Source of the DNA: Pseudomonas sp. MAG733B
GTDB taxonomy: Bacteria > Pseudomonadota > Gammaproteobacteria > Pseudomonadales > Pseudomonadaceae
Direction of reading: 5' to 3'
NCBI RefSeq assembly: GCF_036884845.1
Contig: NZ_CP145732.1
Location: 5,208,001 to 5,272,000 of the forward strand
DNA length: 64,000 nucleotides
In this document: in pieces, positions 16,997-26,356 of the stretch
Layout of the letters: the number at the start of each line of letters is the position of its first letter
How positions within the stretch are numbered: the stretch's first letter is position 1
The notes under the pieces: model-generated
The model's database searches: none
What the model saw: the letters and a program-made list of their open reading frames with translations, nothing else
What the model was told of the DNA's origin: nothing
Program-made: the position numbers and the translations under genes

Positions 16997-18169
16997 ATGA
17001 AACGTCCCCGTCACACCCGACGCGCCCTGCTTGTCGCACTCTGCCTGATCCCCGTCATCGCCGTCGCTGCCTGGAAAATCATCCCGCCCGGCCGTGATCA
17101 GTTCGCAACCGTGCAAGTCACCCGCGCCGACATCGAAAGCAGTGTCACGGCATTGGGCACCCTGCAACCGCGTCGCTATGTCGACGTCGGCGCCCAGGCG
17201 TCCGGGCAAATCCACAAGATCCATGTGGAAGTCGGCGACGTGGTCAAGGAAGGCCAGTTGCTGGTGGAAATCGATCCGTCCACGCAACAGGCCAAACTCG
17301 ACGCCGGGCGTTTCTCCATCGAAAACCTCCAGGCGCAGCTGCAAGAGCAAAAGGCACTGCATGAACTGGCCCGGCAGAAATTCCAGCGTCAACAGAACCT
17401 CAAGGCCGGCGGCGCCACCCGAGAAGAGGACGTGCAAACCGCCCAGGCCGAATTGCGCGCCACCCAGGCGCGGATCGACATGTTCCAGGCACAGATTCGC
17501 CAGGCTCAGGCCAGCCTGCGCAGCGATCAGGCCGAACTCGGTTACACACGCATTTACGCGCCGATGTCCGGCACCGTGGTCGCACTCGATGCCCGTGAGG
17601 GCCAAACGCTCAACGCCCAGCAGCAGACACCACTGATTCTGCGCATCGCCAAACTGTCGCCGATGACCGTCTGGGCGGAAGTCTCGGAAGCCGACATCGG
17701 CCACGTCAAACCCGGCATGACCGCCTGGTTCACCACCCTCAGCGGCGGCACCCGACGCTGGAAAAGCACCGTGCGGCAGATTCTGCCCGTGCCGCCAAAA
17801 CCTCTGGACCAGACCAGCCAGGGCGGCGGCAGCCCCGCCAGTTCGAGCAAAAGCGGCAGCGCTCGCGTGGTGCTGTACACCGTGTTGCTCGACGTCGACA
17901 ACGCCGACAACGCGCTGATGGCGGAAATGACCACCCAGGTATTTTTCGTCGCCGATCAGGCGCAGAACGTACTGACCGCGCCGATTGCCGCCCTGCAGGC
18001 CGGAACACAAGCCGATACCCAGACCGCGCAAGTGGTCGCCAAGAATGGCAGCATCGAACAACGCAACGTGCGCACCGGCATCAGCGATCGCTTGCGGGTG
18101 CAGATCCTTGACGGCTTGCAGGAAGGCGATCACCTGTTGATCGGCCCGGCTGACGGGAGCGGCGGTTGA
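16997..18169 (+). CDS. pvdR: PvdR, periplasmic adaptor of the PvdRT-OpmQ efflux pump
   Basis: This 390-residue MacA-type membrane-fusion protein has an N-terminal anchor (residues 8-30), lipoyl/barrel segments ('GTLQPRRYVDVGAQASGQI', 'IYAPMSGTVVALDAREGQT') and a coiled-coil hairpin between them (about 95-180). It links the inner-membrane transporter PvdT to the outer-membrane channel OpmQ. In P. aeruginosa this pump secretes and recycles pyoverdine. Its stop codon is immediately followed by the pvdT ATG (TGA-ATG), so the genes form an operon, preceded by a perfect iron-starvation box. Confidence 0.93.
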   Translation: MKRPRHTRRALLVALCLIPVIAVAAWKIIPPGRDQFATVQVTRADIESSVTALGTLQPRRYVDVGAQASGQIHKIHVEVGDVVKEGQLLVEIDPSTQQAKLDAGRFSIENLQAQLQEQKALHELARQKFQRQQNLKAGGATREEDVQTAQAELRATQARIDMFQAQIRQAQASLRSDQAELGYTRIYAPMSGTVVALDAREGQTLNAQQQTPLILRIAKLSPMTVWAEVSEADIGHVKPGMTAWFTTLSGGTRRWKSTVRQILPVPPKPLDQTSQGGGSPASSSKSGSARVVLYTVLLDVDNADNALMAEMTTQVFFVADQAQNVLTAPIAALQAGTQADTQTAQVVAKNGSIEQRNVRTGISDRLRVQILDGLQEGDHLLIGPADGSGG

Positions 18170-20143
18170 ATGCAAACGCCCCTGATCGAACTGCAGGACA
18201 TCCGCAAAGCCTACGGCGGTGGCGACGCGCCTGAAGTTCACGTGTTGCGCGGCATCGACCTGTCGATCCATGCCGGGGAATTCGTGGCGATTGTCGGTGC
18301 CTCCGGTTCCGGCAAGTCGACGCTGATGAACATCCTCGGCTGCCTCGACCGCCCGACCTCCGGCGAGTACCGCTTCGCCGGGGAAAACGTCGCGGCGCTG
18401 GACAGCGACGAACTGGCCTGGCTGCGTCGCGAAGCCTTCGGATTCGTGTTCCAGGGTTACCACCTGATTCCGTCGGGCTCGGCCCAGGAAAACGTCGAGA
18501 TGCCGGCGATCTACGCAGGCTTGCCGGCCGCCGAGCGCCACGCCCGCGCCGCCGCCCTGCTCGACCGCCTCGGCCTGGCCTCGCGCACCGGTAACCGTCC
18601 GCACCAACTTTCGGGCGGGCAGCAGCAACGGGTGTCCATCGCCCGCGCCTTGATGAACGGCGGCCACATCATCCTCGCCGACGAACCCACCGGCGCCCTC
18701 GACAGCCACAGCGGCAAGGAAGTCATGGCGCTGCTCGACGAGCTGGCGAGCCAGGGCCACGTGGTCATCCTGATCACCCACGACCGCGAAGTGGCGGCGC
18801 GGGCCAAACGCATCATCGAAATCAGCGACGGTTTGATCATCAGCGACAGCGCCCAAGACAACCCCGCCGCGCAACACTCCGCCACCCCCGGCGCCCTGCA
18901 AGCCGTCGATTTACGCAAACGCCTGAGCGAAGGCGCGGAAGCTACCGGCGCCTGGAAAGGCGAACTGGTCGACGCCGTGCAAGCCGCCTGGCGGGTGATG
19001 TGGATCAACAAGTTCCGCACCGCGCTGACCCTGCTCGGGATCATCATCGGCGTGGCTTCGGTGGTGGTGATGCTGGCCGTCGGCGAAGGCAGCAAGCGCC
19101 AGGTCATGGCGCAGATGGGCGCGTTCGGCTCCAACATCATTTACCTCAGCGGCTCGGCGCCCAACCCGCGCACACCGCTGGGCATCATCACCCTCGACGA
19201 GGTCAGGGCCGTGGCGAGCCTGCCGCAAGTGATGCGGATCATGCCGGTCAACGGCCAGGAAGCCGGGGTGCGCTTCGGCAACCTCGACCACTTGAGCTAC
19301 GTCGGCGGCAACGACACCAACTTCCCGGCGATCTTCAACTGGCCCGTGGTCGAAGGCAGCTACTTCACCGAGGCCGATGAACAGAATGCGGCAGCGGTGG
19401 CCGTGATCGGTCACAAGGTCCGGACCAAATTGCTCAAGGACGTGGCCAACCCCATCGGCCAGTACATCCTGATCGAGAACGTGCCGTTTCAGGTGGTCGG
19501 CGTGCTGGCGGAAAAAGGCGCCAGCTCCGGCGACTCCGACAGCGACGACCGCATCGCCATCCCCTACTCCGCCGCCAGCGTGCGCTTGTTCGGCACGCAC
19601 AATCCGGAGTACATCGCGATTGCCGCCGCCGATGCGCGCAAGGTCAAGGAGACGGAGCACGCCATCGAACAACTGATGCTGCGCCTGCACAACGGCAAGA
19701 AGGATTTCGAGCTGACCAACAACGCGGCGATGATCCAGGCCGAGGCGCGCACGCAAAATACCCTGTCGCTGATGCTCGGTTCGATCGCGGCGATTTCGCT
19801 GTTGGTGGGCGGCATCGGCGTGATGAACATCATGCTGATGACCGTGCGCGAGCGTACCCGCGAGATCGGTATCCGCATGGCCACTGGCGCCCGGCAACGG
19901 GACATCCTGCGCCAGTTCCTCACTGAAGCAGTGATGCTCTCGGTGGTCGGCGGGCTCGCCGGGATTGCCCTGGCATTGATCGTCGGCGGCGTGCTGATTC
20001 TCAGCGAAGTCGCAGTGGCGTTCTCCCTGATAGCGGTACTCGGCGCCTTCGGCTGCGCCCTGGTCACCGGTGTTGTCTTCGGCTTCATGCCGGCCCGCAA
20101 AGCTGCCCGACTCGACCCGGTCACGGCCCTTACCAGTGAATGA
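18170..20143 (+). CDS. pvdT: PvdT, MacB-type ABC transporter of the pyoverdine efflux pump
   Basis: This 657-residue protein joins an N-terminal ATPase domain (Walker A '[12 protein letters not shown]' near residue 43, signature '[15 protein letters not shown]', Walker B '[12 protein letters not shown]') to a MacB/FtsX permease part: one helix near 275-300, a large periplasmic domain, and three C-terminal helices after residue 530 ('[21 protein letters not shown]'). It works with PvdR and OpmQ as a tripartite mechanotransmission pump. The first codon abuts the pvdR stop. Length matches P. aeruginosa PvdT (about 663). Confidence 0.94.
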   Translation: MQTPLIELQDIRKAYGGGDAPEVHVLRGIDLSIHAGEFVAIVGASGSGKSTLMNILGCLDRPTSGEYRFAGENVAALDSDELAWLRREAFGFVFQGYHLIPSGSAQENVEMPAIYAGLPAAERHARAAALLDRLGLASRTGNRPHQLSGGQQQRVSIARALMNGGHIILADEPTGALDSHSGKEVMALLDELASQGHVVILITHDREVAARAKRIIEISDGLIISDSAQDNPAAQHSATPGALQAVDLRKRLSEGAEATGAWKGELVDAVQAAWRVMWINKFRTALTLLGIIIGVASVVVMLAVGEGSKRQVMAQMGAFGSNIIYLSGSAPNPRTPLGIITLDEVRAVASLPQVMRIMPVNGQEAGVRFGNLDHLSYVGGNDTNFPAIFNWPVVEGSYFTEADEQNAAAVAVIGHKVRTKLLKDVANPIGQYILIENVPFQVVGVLAEKGASSGDSDSDDRIAIPYSAASVRLFGTHNPEYIAIAAADARKVKETEHAIEQLMLRLHNGKKDFELTNNAAMIQAEARTQNTLSLMLGSIAAISLLVGGIGVMNIMLMTVRERTREIGIRMATGARQRDILRQFLTEAVMLSVVGGLAGIALALIVGGVLILSEVAVAFSLIAVLGAFGCALVTGVVFGFMPARKAARLDPVTALTSE

Positions 20144-20150
20144 TCGATTT

Positions 20151-21545
20151 ATGAAGCCGCAACTCAGCCTGTTGACCATGTGCCTGCTGCTCAGCGCCTG
20201 CGGCAGTCCTGCCCAGCGTCCGGACAGCGGCATTGCGCCGCCCGCCGCCTGGCAATCGCCGCACATCGCCGGCTCCACCCGCGACAACCAGCAATGGTGG
20301 AACCGCTTTGGCAGCCCGCAACTGGGGCGCCTGATCGAACAGGCCCGGGTCGGCAGTTACGACCTGGCCGCCGCCATCGCCCGAGTGCGTCAGGCGCAGG
20401 CTGAAACGGTGGTCGCCGGCGGTTCACAGTTGCCCGAGGTCAAGGCCGGCGCCAACGCCAACCGCCAGAAACTGCTGCGCGGCAACGGCTACAGCCAACT
20501 GGATGCCGACAGCGACAACAGTGCTGTGGATTACTTCAACGCCAATCTGACGGCCAGTTACGAGATCGATTTCTGGGGTGGCCAGCGCGCCTCCCGCGAC
20601 AGCGCGCAATTCGCCCTGCGCGCCAGCGAGTTCGATCAGGCGACGGTTGAGCTGACGTTGCTCAGCGGCGTGGCTAACGGCTACGCACAAACCCTGTCGT
20701 TGCAGGAACAGAGCCGCATTGCCGAGTTGAATCTGGCCAATGCGCAGAACGTTTTGAAGCTGGTGCAGACCCGTTTCGATTCAGGTTCGGCGACCGCGCT
20801 GGAACTGGCCCAGCAAAAAAGCCTGGTGGCAGCGCAGCAACGGCAATTGCCGCTGGTACAGCAACAGGCCACGGACGCGCAGATCAGCCTCGCCGCCCTG
20901 CTCGGTCGTCCGGTGCAGGAGTTGTCCCTCGGCCAGGAACGCTTTGATCAATTGTCATGGCCCGTCATCGATGCCGGCGTGCCCAGCCAATTGCTCAGCC
21001 GTCGCCCGGACATCGCCCGGGCCGAAGCGCAGCTGTCCGCGGCCCAGGCCGACGTCACCGTGGCCCGCGCCGCGATGTTGCCGACCGTCACCCTCAGCGC
21101 GGAAATCGGCTCCGGCGCCGACCGCGCGGGCGACATTCTGCGCAGCCCCTTCTACAACCTCACTGCCGGATTGCTCGCGCCTGTGTTCAACAACGGCCGC
21201 CTGGGCGCCGAACGCGACAAGGCCACAGCCCGCCAGGAAGAACTGCTGGAAAGCTATCGTGGGGCGATCATCAATGGTTTCGCCGACGTCGAGAAGGCCC
21301 TCAACAGCATTCGCGGACTGGACGAGCAACGGCAGTGGCAAAGCGAAGAACTGAACCAGGCGCAAACCGCGTTCAACATTGCGCAAAGCCGCTATGAAGC
21401 CGGCGCCGAGGATTTGCTCACGGTGCTGGAGACCCAGCGCACGCTGTATGCGGCGCAGGATTTGAATGTACAGCTGCGGTTGTCGCGGATGCAGGCGAGC
21501 ATTGCGTTGTACAAGGCGCTTGGGGGTGGGTGGCAGGTTTTGTAA
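20151..21545 (+). CDS. opmQ: OpmQ, outer-membrane channel of PvdRT-OpmQ
   Basis: This 464-residue RND/MacAB-type outer-membrane factor of the TolC class has a lipoprotein signal peptide with lipobox 'LLSAC' near residue 17. Two tandem OEP repeats follow ('VRQAQAETVVAGGSQLPEV', 'SRRPDIARAEAQLSAAQADV', 'QSRYEAGAEDLLTVLETQRT'). I choose ATG 20151 because it gives a compact lipoprotein signal; an in-frame GTG at 20136 is possible and the ribosome-binding site is weak in either case. It lies 7 bases after pvdT and is the third gene of the operon; a REP-like repeat ends it. Confidence 0.92.
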   Translation: MKPQLSLLTMCLLLSACGSPAQRPDSGIAPPAAWQSPHIAGSTRDNQQWWNRFGSPQLGRLIEQARVGSYDLAAAIARVRQAQAETVVAGGSQLPEVKAGANANRQKLLRGNGYSQLDADSDNSAVDYFNANLTASYEIDFWGGQRASRDSAQFALRASEFDQATVELTLLSGVANGYAQTLSLQEQSRIAELNLANAQNVLKLVQTRFDSGSATALELAQQKSLVAAQQRQLPLVQQQATDAQISLAALLGRPVQELSLGQERFDQLSWPVIDAGVPSQLLSRRPDIARAEAQLSAAQADVTVARAAMLPTVTLSAEIGSGADRAGDILRSPFYNLTAGLLAPVFNNGRLGAERDKATARQEELLESYRGAIINGFADVEKALNSIRGLDEQRQWQSEELNQAQTAFNIAQSRYEAGAEDLLTVLETQRTLYAAQDLNVQLRLSRMQASIALYKALGGGWQVL

Positions 21546-21567
21546 TTGCTGCGTTCTTTCGACCGCC

Positions 21568-21648
21568 TTCGCGAGCAAGCCCGCTCCCACATTTGACCGT
21601 TTTTCCTCAGTTGGAATGCAGCCAAATGTGCGGACTTGCTCGCGAAGA
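21568..21648. repeat. REP-like inverted repeat pair, one arm decayed
   Basis: The left arm TTCGCGAGCAAGCCCGCTCC is intact; the right arm (AAATGTGCGGACTTGCTCGC...) has lost part of the GGGAGCGGG sequence. It lies between the convergent opmQ and pvdP genes. Confidence 0.8.
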
Positions 21649-21663
21649 ACGATAACGCGGTGC

Positions 21664-23283
21664 TCAGGCCTGACTCTGCTTGGCCTTCAAATGCCGCGCA
21701 TACCACGGTCGTTGCGGCACCTTGCGGAACAGGTCCGCGAGTTTCTTTTCGTCCTCACCAAAGGTAATCCGCAGCGCCAGCTTCATGGTTTCCGGATCCA
21801 TTTCCACCGACTTGCCGGCCTGCAACCCCGGCGTGGTGCTGCAACCATGAGTGCTCGGGCCGAGCCACGGGTCGGCGATCTCGACCCAGCGCCCCGGCGC
21901 AAACCACGGCACGCCATTGACCTGCAATCGACTGACCTCACCCGGATGGAAGCGCTCATGGGCGCGGAACCAGTCTTCCAGCCGATCATCGATCCAGCCA
22001 TGGAAATGCCAGAACACCGGATTTACATGGGAAGAAAACGGATCACCCAGGAAATCGTTTTCCGGCGCATACCACCGCGCGGAAAAATCCGCCGGATCGC
22101 GAGCGAACGGCACCGGCTGACCATTGGACGGATCACGCGGCACCGAAGCCCAGCGCATGTGCAGCCAGTCGTGCAAGCCCAGCTCCACCTCGGAACCAAA
22201 CTGCCCCAACGTCAGCTTCGACAGATAACGCGGATCGCGGTACTGCGATTCCCAGACCTGGAAATTGCTGTGATACGTCTCATTGGTCTTGATGTCGCTG
22301 ACCCACTGCGAGTACTCGTCATCGTCCTCGGCCAGCCAGGTCGGCGGCAGCGCGGTGGCGTCGTGGTTGTCGAAATAGTTGGCGAAGCCGATGCGGTCCC
22401 GGGCCAGTTCAGGCTGCGGCAGCGGAAAATGCGTCCACGATGGCAAATCCTGTAGCGAGCGCGCCGTACCGAGCATGTGCCGGTGCATGAAGAAAAAATC
22501 CACGCCCGAGCCATTGCGATCCTTGCGCTTGCCCCTGGCATCGCGCTCCAGGTCCCGCGGGCCCGGTTGCCAGCCGATACCGCGCAAGGCATTGCGCTTG
22601 TCTTCGGGCAAGGTGTGCCACTTGTCCCGGGACGCATGCCAGAGCTGATGGAACAGGCGATGTTCCTGGGACGTCAGCCACGCCAACAGCGGCGGATTCA
22701 GGCCGGTGCGCTCGCGGGCTTCGGGGAAGACTTTCTTCACAGCGACGAAACGATTGTCCTGCGCCGTCAGCATCAAGGGCCGATCCAGATCCAGCACGCG
22801 ACCGCTCAAAGAGCCGCTGCCGGCATTGCCGAAACCAGCCCAGACTTCGTCCAGCGCCATGCTGAATTCGTAGTCACAGCTGCCATTGGCACTGACCAGT
22901 CGCCAACTCAACTGCGCCGGTTTGACGCCGGCCAGATCGCCGAGCACCCGGTAACGAGGCTGTTCGCCGGAACGCAAACGTTCGGCGGTGTCGAGAAAAC
23001 CGATCAGGCCACGACCTTTGTGCCCGATGTCGAGAAACACTTCCAGACCGTCCCGTGGCAAGCCTTCAAGCCCCGCGTCACGGCCTTCGAAACGAATCTG
23101 CCAGACACCGCGCAGCGTATCCGCCAGGCGTTGGCCGGCGACATCCGCCACATCGAATGAAGCTTCGCCCGGCGTGATCGTCGGATCCGGTTTCGTCCAT
23201 TCGCGATGCCCATAAAAAGCCGCAGGCACGGCAGCGCTGGTCAGCGCCAGGCCCGCCATGAACCATCGTCGAGAAATCGTCAT
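21664..23283 (-). CDS. pvdP: PvdP, periplasmic tyrosinase of pyoverdine maturation
   Basis: This 539-residue copper oxidase has a Tat signal ('SRRWFMAGLAL'); the start at 23283 has AGGTAGGG upstream, whereas the open frame to 23322 adds an unsupported extension. The N-terminal half is a beta domain particular to PvdP; the tyrosinase half carries copper-site His clusters ('HRLFHQLWHASRDKWH', 'HRHMLGTARS', 'DWLHMRWAS', 'NPVFWHFHGWIDDRLEDW'). In P. aeruginosa PvdP oxidises the D-Tyr-derived part of ferribactin to form the dihydropyoverdine chromophore. Its divergent neighbour is pvdM, and both have perfect iron-starvation boxes. Confidence 0.93.
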   Translation of the reverse strand: MTISRRWFMAGLALTSAAVPAAFYGHREWTKPDPTITPGEASFDVADVAGQRLADTLRGVWQIRFEGRDAGLEGLPRDGLEVFLDIGHKGRGLIGFLDTAERLRSGEQPRYRVLGDLAGVKPAQLSWRLVSANGSCDYEFSMALDEVWAGFGNAGSGSLSGRVLDLDRPLMLTAQDNRFVAVKKVFPEARERTGLNPPLLAWLTSQEHRLFHQLWHASRDKWHTLPEDKRNALRGIGWQPGPRDLERDARGKRKDRNGSGVDFFFMHRHMLGTARSLQDLPSWTHFPLPQPELARDRIGFANYFDNHDATALPPTWLAEDDDEYSQWVSDIKTNETYHSNFQVWESQYRDPRYLSKLTLGQFGSEVELGLHDWLHMRWASVPRDPSNGQPVPFARDPADFSARWYAPENDFLGDPFSSHVNPVFWHFHGWIDDRLEDWFRAHERFHPGEVSRLQVNGVPWFAPGRWVEIADPWLGPSTHGCSTTPGLQAGKSVEMDPETMKLALRITFGEDEKKLADLFRKVPQRPWYARHLKAKQSQA

Positions 23284-23328
23284 TGCCCTACCTGTGTCAG
23301 CCATGAAGCAGGCTTTATCCAAGCTAGA

Positions 23329-23352
23329 ACGTTTGTTGCCCCCATAAATTTA
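23329..23352 (-). promoter_or_regulatory. Iron-starvation box (PvdS promoter) of pvdP
   Basis: On the minus strand TAAAT-N16-CGT, perfect consensus, with CGT 46 bases before the chosen pvdP start. Confidence 0.82.
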
Positions 23353-23357
23353 AAAGC

Positions 23358-23434
23358 TTCGCGAGCAAGCCCGCTCCCACATTTGATTTGTGTTCACCTC
23401 GTTCCAATGTGGGAGCGGGCTTGCTCGCGAAGAG
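23358..23434. repeat. REP-like inverted repeat pair
   Basis: Perfect arms TTCGCGAGCAAGCCCGCTCC and GGAGCGGGCTTGCTCGCGAA with about 37 bases between them. It lies between the two divergent iron-starvation boxes of pvdP and pvdM. Confidence 0.88.
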
Positions 23435-23449
23435 GCCGGCACAAACATC

Positions 23450-23473
23450 TAAATTTCCGGATCAGCCACTCGT
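23450..23473 (+). promoter_or_regulatory. Iron-starvation box (PvdS promoter) of pvdM(-pvdN)
   Basis: TAAAT-N16-CGT, perfect consensus, with CGT 49 bases before the pvdM start. Confidence 0.82.
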
Positions 23474-23521
23474 TCCTCCCAGATAGCAAAGCCCCCTGCG
23501 GCGAACCTGACTGAGACGGCA

Positions 23522-24871
23522 ATGACAAAACCACGTTCGAAAAAGGCTCTTTTCATCGGCCTGCCGCTGGCCCTGGCGATCAGCGCCGGTGCCGGCTTCG
23601 CGGCCTGGGATTACTGGTTCAAGGACAATCCCGGCTACCCGGTCAAGGTGATGAAACAGGCCGATGAACTGCATGAGCGCCTTCTCTCGTTCGACAGTCA
23701 CATCACCGTGCCGATGGATTTCGGCACCGCCGGCAACGAAGCCGACAAGGACGGTAGCGGCCAGTTCGACCTGGTGAAAACCGGACGCGGTCGCCTGTCC
23801 GGCGCGGCACTGACCATCTTCGGCTGGCCGGAAATCTGGAACGGTCCCAACGCGCCGCATCGCCCTACCGCCGGTTTCATCGAAGAGGCGCGGTTCGAGC
23901 AGGAAACCCGCTACAAAATCATCAGCACGATGGTGCGCGACTATCCCAATCAGGTCGCCATCGCCTACACCCCCGACGATTTCCGCCGCCTGCATGGCGA
24001 AGGCAAGTTCGCGATTTTCATGAGCATGCTCAACGCCTACCCGCTGGGCACCGACCTCAACGCCCTGGACAAGTGGGCCGCACGCGGCATGCGCATGTTC
24101 GGCTTCAGTTATGTGGGCAACAACGCCTGGGCCGACTCGTCGCGGCCGCTGCCGTTCTTCAATGATTCGCGCGACGCCCTCGGCGGGCTTTCGGACATCG
24201 GCAAACAAGCCGTGCACCGCCTCAATGATCTGGGCGTGATCATTGATGTGTCGCAGATGTCGACCAAGGCCCTGGAGCAAGTCGCGCGTTTGAGCCGCAC
24301 GCCGATGGTTGCATCGCACTCGGCGCCGCGAGGACTGGTGGACATTCCGCGCAACTTGAGCGACCACGAAATGCAGTTGATCAAGGACAGCGGCGGCGTG
24401 GTGCAGATTGTCGGTTTCCCGACCTACATCCGCCCGCTGAGCCAGGCCACCCAGGACAAACTCAACGCCCTGCGTGCTCGCTTCGACCTGCAACCGCTGC
24501 AAGGCCTGGAGATGGCGTTGATGCCGGGCGACCCGATCATCACCGTGTGGTCCGAGCAACGTTTCGGCGAGTACGCCAGCCAGCTCTACGCCATCGTCGA
24601 CGAAGAACCCAAGGCCACCCTCAAGGATTACGGCGACGCGATTGACTACGCGGTGAAGAAAATCGGCATCGATCATGTCGGCATCAGCTCCGACTTCAAC
24701 GACGGCGGCGGCCTCGATGGCTGGAAGGACGTCAGCGAGGCGCGCAACGTGACCGCCGAACTGATCAGTCGTGGTTACAGCGAGGCCGACATCGGCAAGC
24801 TCTGGGGCGGCAATTTCCTGCGGGTCTGGGATCAGGTGGAAAAATCCTCCAAACCCGTCGCCAAAAACTGA
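23522..24871 (+). CDS. pvdM: PvdM, membrane-anchored renal-dipeptidase-fold protein
   Basis: This 449-residue protein of the M19 (renal dipeptidase) family has an N-terminal membrane anchor (residues 9-30) and its domain in the periplasm. It is needed in fluorescent pseudomonads for oxidation of ferribactin by PvdP. Aligned by hand to human DPEP1, His60 ('FDSHITVP') and His266 ('VASHSAP') are kept, but the positions of Asp22, Glu125 and His198 are Thr62, Leu170 and Gln245 ('IIDVSQMS'), so three of five zinc ligands are lost and normal dipeptidase activity is unlikely. The stop overlaps the first possible ATG of pvdN, consistent with an operon. Confidence 0.92.
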   Translation: MTKPRSKKALFIGLPLALAISAGAGFAAWDYWFKDNPGYPVKVMKQADELHERLLSFDSHITVPMDFGTAGNEADKDGSGQFDLVKTGRGRLSGAALTIFGWPEIWNGPNAPHRPTAGFIEEARFEQETRYKIISTMVRDYPNQVAIAYTPDDFRRLHGEGKFAIFMSMLNAYPLGTDLNALDKWAARGMRMFGFSYVGNNAWADSSRPLPFFNDSRDALGGLSDIGKQAVHRLNDLGVIIDVSQMSTKALEQVARLSRTPMVASHSAPRGLVDIPRNLSDHEMQLIKDSGGVVQIVGFPTYIRPLSQATQDKLNALRARFDLQPLQGLEMALMPGDPIITVWSEQRFGEYASQLYAIVDEEPKATLKDYGDAIDYAVKKIGIDHVGISSDFNDGGGLDGWKDVSEARNVTAELISRGYSEADIGKLWGGNFLRVWDQVEKSSKPVAKN

Positions 24872-24900
24872 TGCCACTTTTGCCAAGCGAAGCCGAAGCC

Positions 24901-26205
24901 ATGACCAACCGTCGTTCATTCCTCAAGCAGGCCGGTATTCTGGCCGCCGGCCTGCCGTTGACTGCCGGTGTGAGCCTGCCGGCGCTGGCCGGCAATCTGC
25001 AACAGCAGCCGCAACAGCAGCCGCAACCGCTGCCCAAAGGCAAATGGGCGCAATTGCGCCAGTTGTTCAATCAGGACCCGGACTACCTGCACTTCGCCAA
25101 CTTTCTGGTGACCTCGCACCCGACACCGGTGCGCAATGCGATTGACATGCACCGCGCCAACATCGACCGCAACCCCGGCCGCGCCATGGACTGGGACCTG
25201 CAGGAAACCGAGAAACGCGAGCACAACGTGCGGGTCTGGGCCGGCCGTTACCTCAACGCCAAGCCTGAGCAGGTCGCGCTGACAGGCAGCACCACCGAAG
25301 GTCTGGCAATGATTTACGGTGGCATTCATGTGCGCCCGGATCAGGAAATCCTGGTCAGCGAACACGAGCATTACTCCACCAACTACACCCTGGAATTCCG
25401 TCAGCAACGCCAGGGCACCAAGGTGCGCAAACTCAAGTTGTTCGAGAACAGCCACGATATTTCCGTGGACGAAGTGCTGGACTCGATCAGCAAAGGCATC
25501 CGCCCCGAAACCCGCGTGCTGGGCATGACCTGGGTGCAATCGGGCAGCGGCGTGAAACTGCCGATTGGTGAAATCGGCAAACTTGTCGAAGAGCTGAACC
25601 GTCAGCGCGACGAGAAGGATCGCATCCTGTACGTGGTCGACGGCGTGCACGGTTTTGGCGTGGAGAACCTCGATTTCCCCGACATGCACTGCGATTTCTT
25701 CATCGCCGGCACCCACAAATGGATGTTCGGTCCTCGCGGCACCGGGATCATTTGCGCCCGCTCCGCCGAGGTCAAGGACGTCACGCCGATCATTCCGACC
25801 TTCAGCGAATCCACCGACTTCGCGACCATCATGACCCCCGGCGGCTATCACAGTTTCGAGCATCGCTGGGCGGCAGACGAAGCGTTCAAGTTGCACCTCG
25901 ACCTGGGCAAGGCCGAGGTCCAGGCACGCATCCACGCACTCAACACCTACGCCAAGAATCGTCTGCTGGAGCAGCCACGGATCGAACTGGTCACGCCGCA
26001 AAGTCCGCAGCTGTCCGCCGGTTTCACCTTCTTCCGGATCAAGGATATGGACTGCGAAAAAATCGCCAGCGGGTTGATGCAGAACCGCGTGGTCTGTGAC
26101 TCGGTCGACCGCGACGTCGGCCCCGTGATCCGTATCGCCCCCGGCCTGCTCAACAGCGAAAACGAAATCGACCGCTTCATGGCCCTGCTCAACAAAACCG
26201 CCTGA
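24901..26205 (+). CDS. pvdN: PvdN, periplasmic PLP-dependent enzyme
   Basis: This 434-residue fold-type I PLP enzyme carries a Tat signal ('NRRSFLKQAGILAAG'), unusual for PLP enzymes. The Schiff-base Lys273 is in 'AGTHKWMFGPRGTG', with the cofactor-binding Asp in 'LYVVDGVHGFG'. PvdN converts the chromophore-bound glutamate side chain of pyoverdine into succinamide. I choose ATG 24901 because it gives a normal-length Tat n-region; an ATG at 24871, overlapping the pvdM stop, is also in frame. A REP-like element follows the gene and precedes pvdO. Confidence 0.93.
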   Translation: MTNRRSFLKQAGILAAGLPLTAGVSLPALAGNLQQQPQQQPQPLPKGKWAQLRQLFNQDPDYLHFANFLVTSHPTPVRNAIDMHRANIDRNPGRAMDWDLQETEKREHNVRVWAGRYLNAKPEQVALTGSTTEGLAMIYGGIHVRPDQEILVSEHEHYSTNYTLEFRQQRQGTKVRKLKLFENSHDISVDEVLDSISKGIRPETRVLGMTWVQSGSGVKLPIGEIGKLVEELNRQRDEKDRILYVVDGVHGFGVENLDFPDMHCDFFIAGTHKWMFGPRGTGIICARSAEVKDVTPIIPTFSESTDFATIMTPGGYHSFEHRWAADEAFKLHLDLGKAEVQARIHALNTYAKNRLLEQPRIELVTPQSPQLSAGFTFFRIKDMDCEKIASGLMQNRVVCDSVDRDVGPVIRIAPGLLNSENEIDRFMALLNKTA

Positions 26206-26210
26206 CACAA

Positions 26211-26308
26211 CCCCTGTGGGAGCGGGCTTGCTCCCGAATGCGGACTGCCAGACAGCATTAAGTTGACTGAGTCACCGCTTTCGCGAGCAAGCCCGCTCCC
26301 ACAGGGGG
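26211..26308. repeat. REP-like inverted repeat pair
   Basis: Outer arms CCCCTGTGGGAGCGGGCTTG (26211) and CAAGCCCGCTCCCACAGGGG (ends 26307) are fully complementary; one inner arm reads CTCCCGAA instead of CTCGCGAA. The element lies between pvdN and pvdO. Confidence 0.88.
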
Positions 26309-26356
26309 CCTGCACAAGGCTGGCATCTCCCCGTTTTTTCTTTATCGAGATAACTC

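Noticed and set aside
16877..18901. 674-residue open frame on the minus strand
   Set aside because: It is antisense to pvdR and pvdT, whose domain motifs and iron-starvation box are clear.
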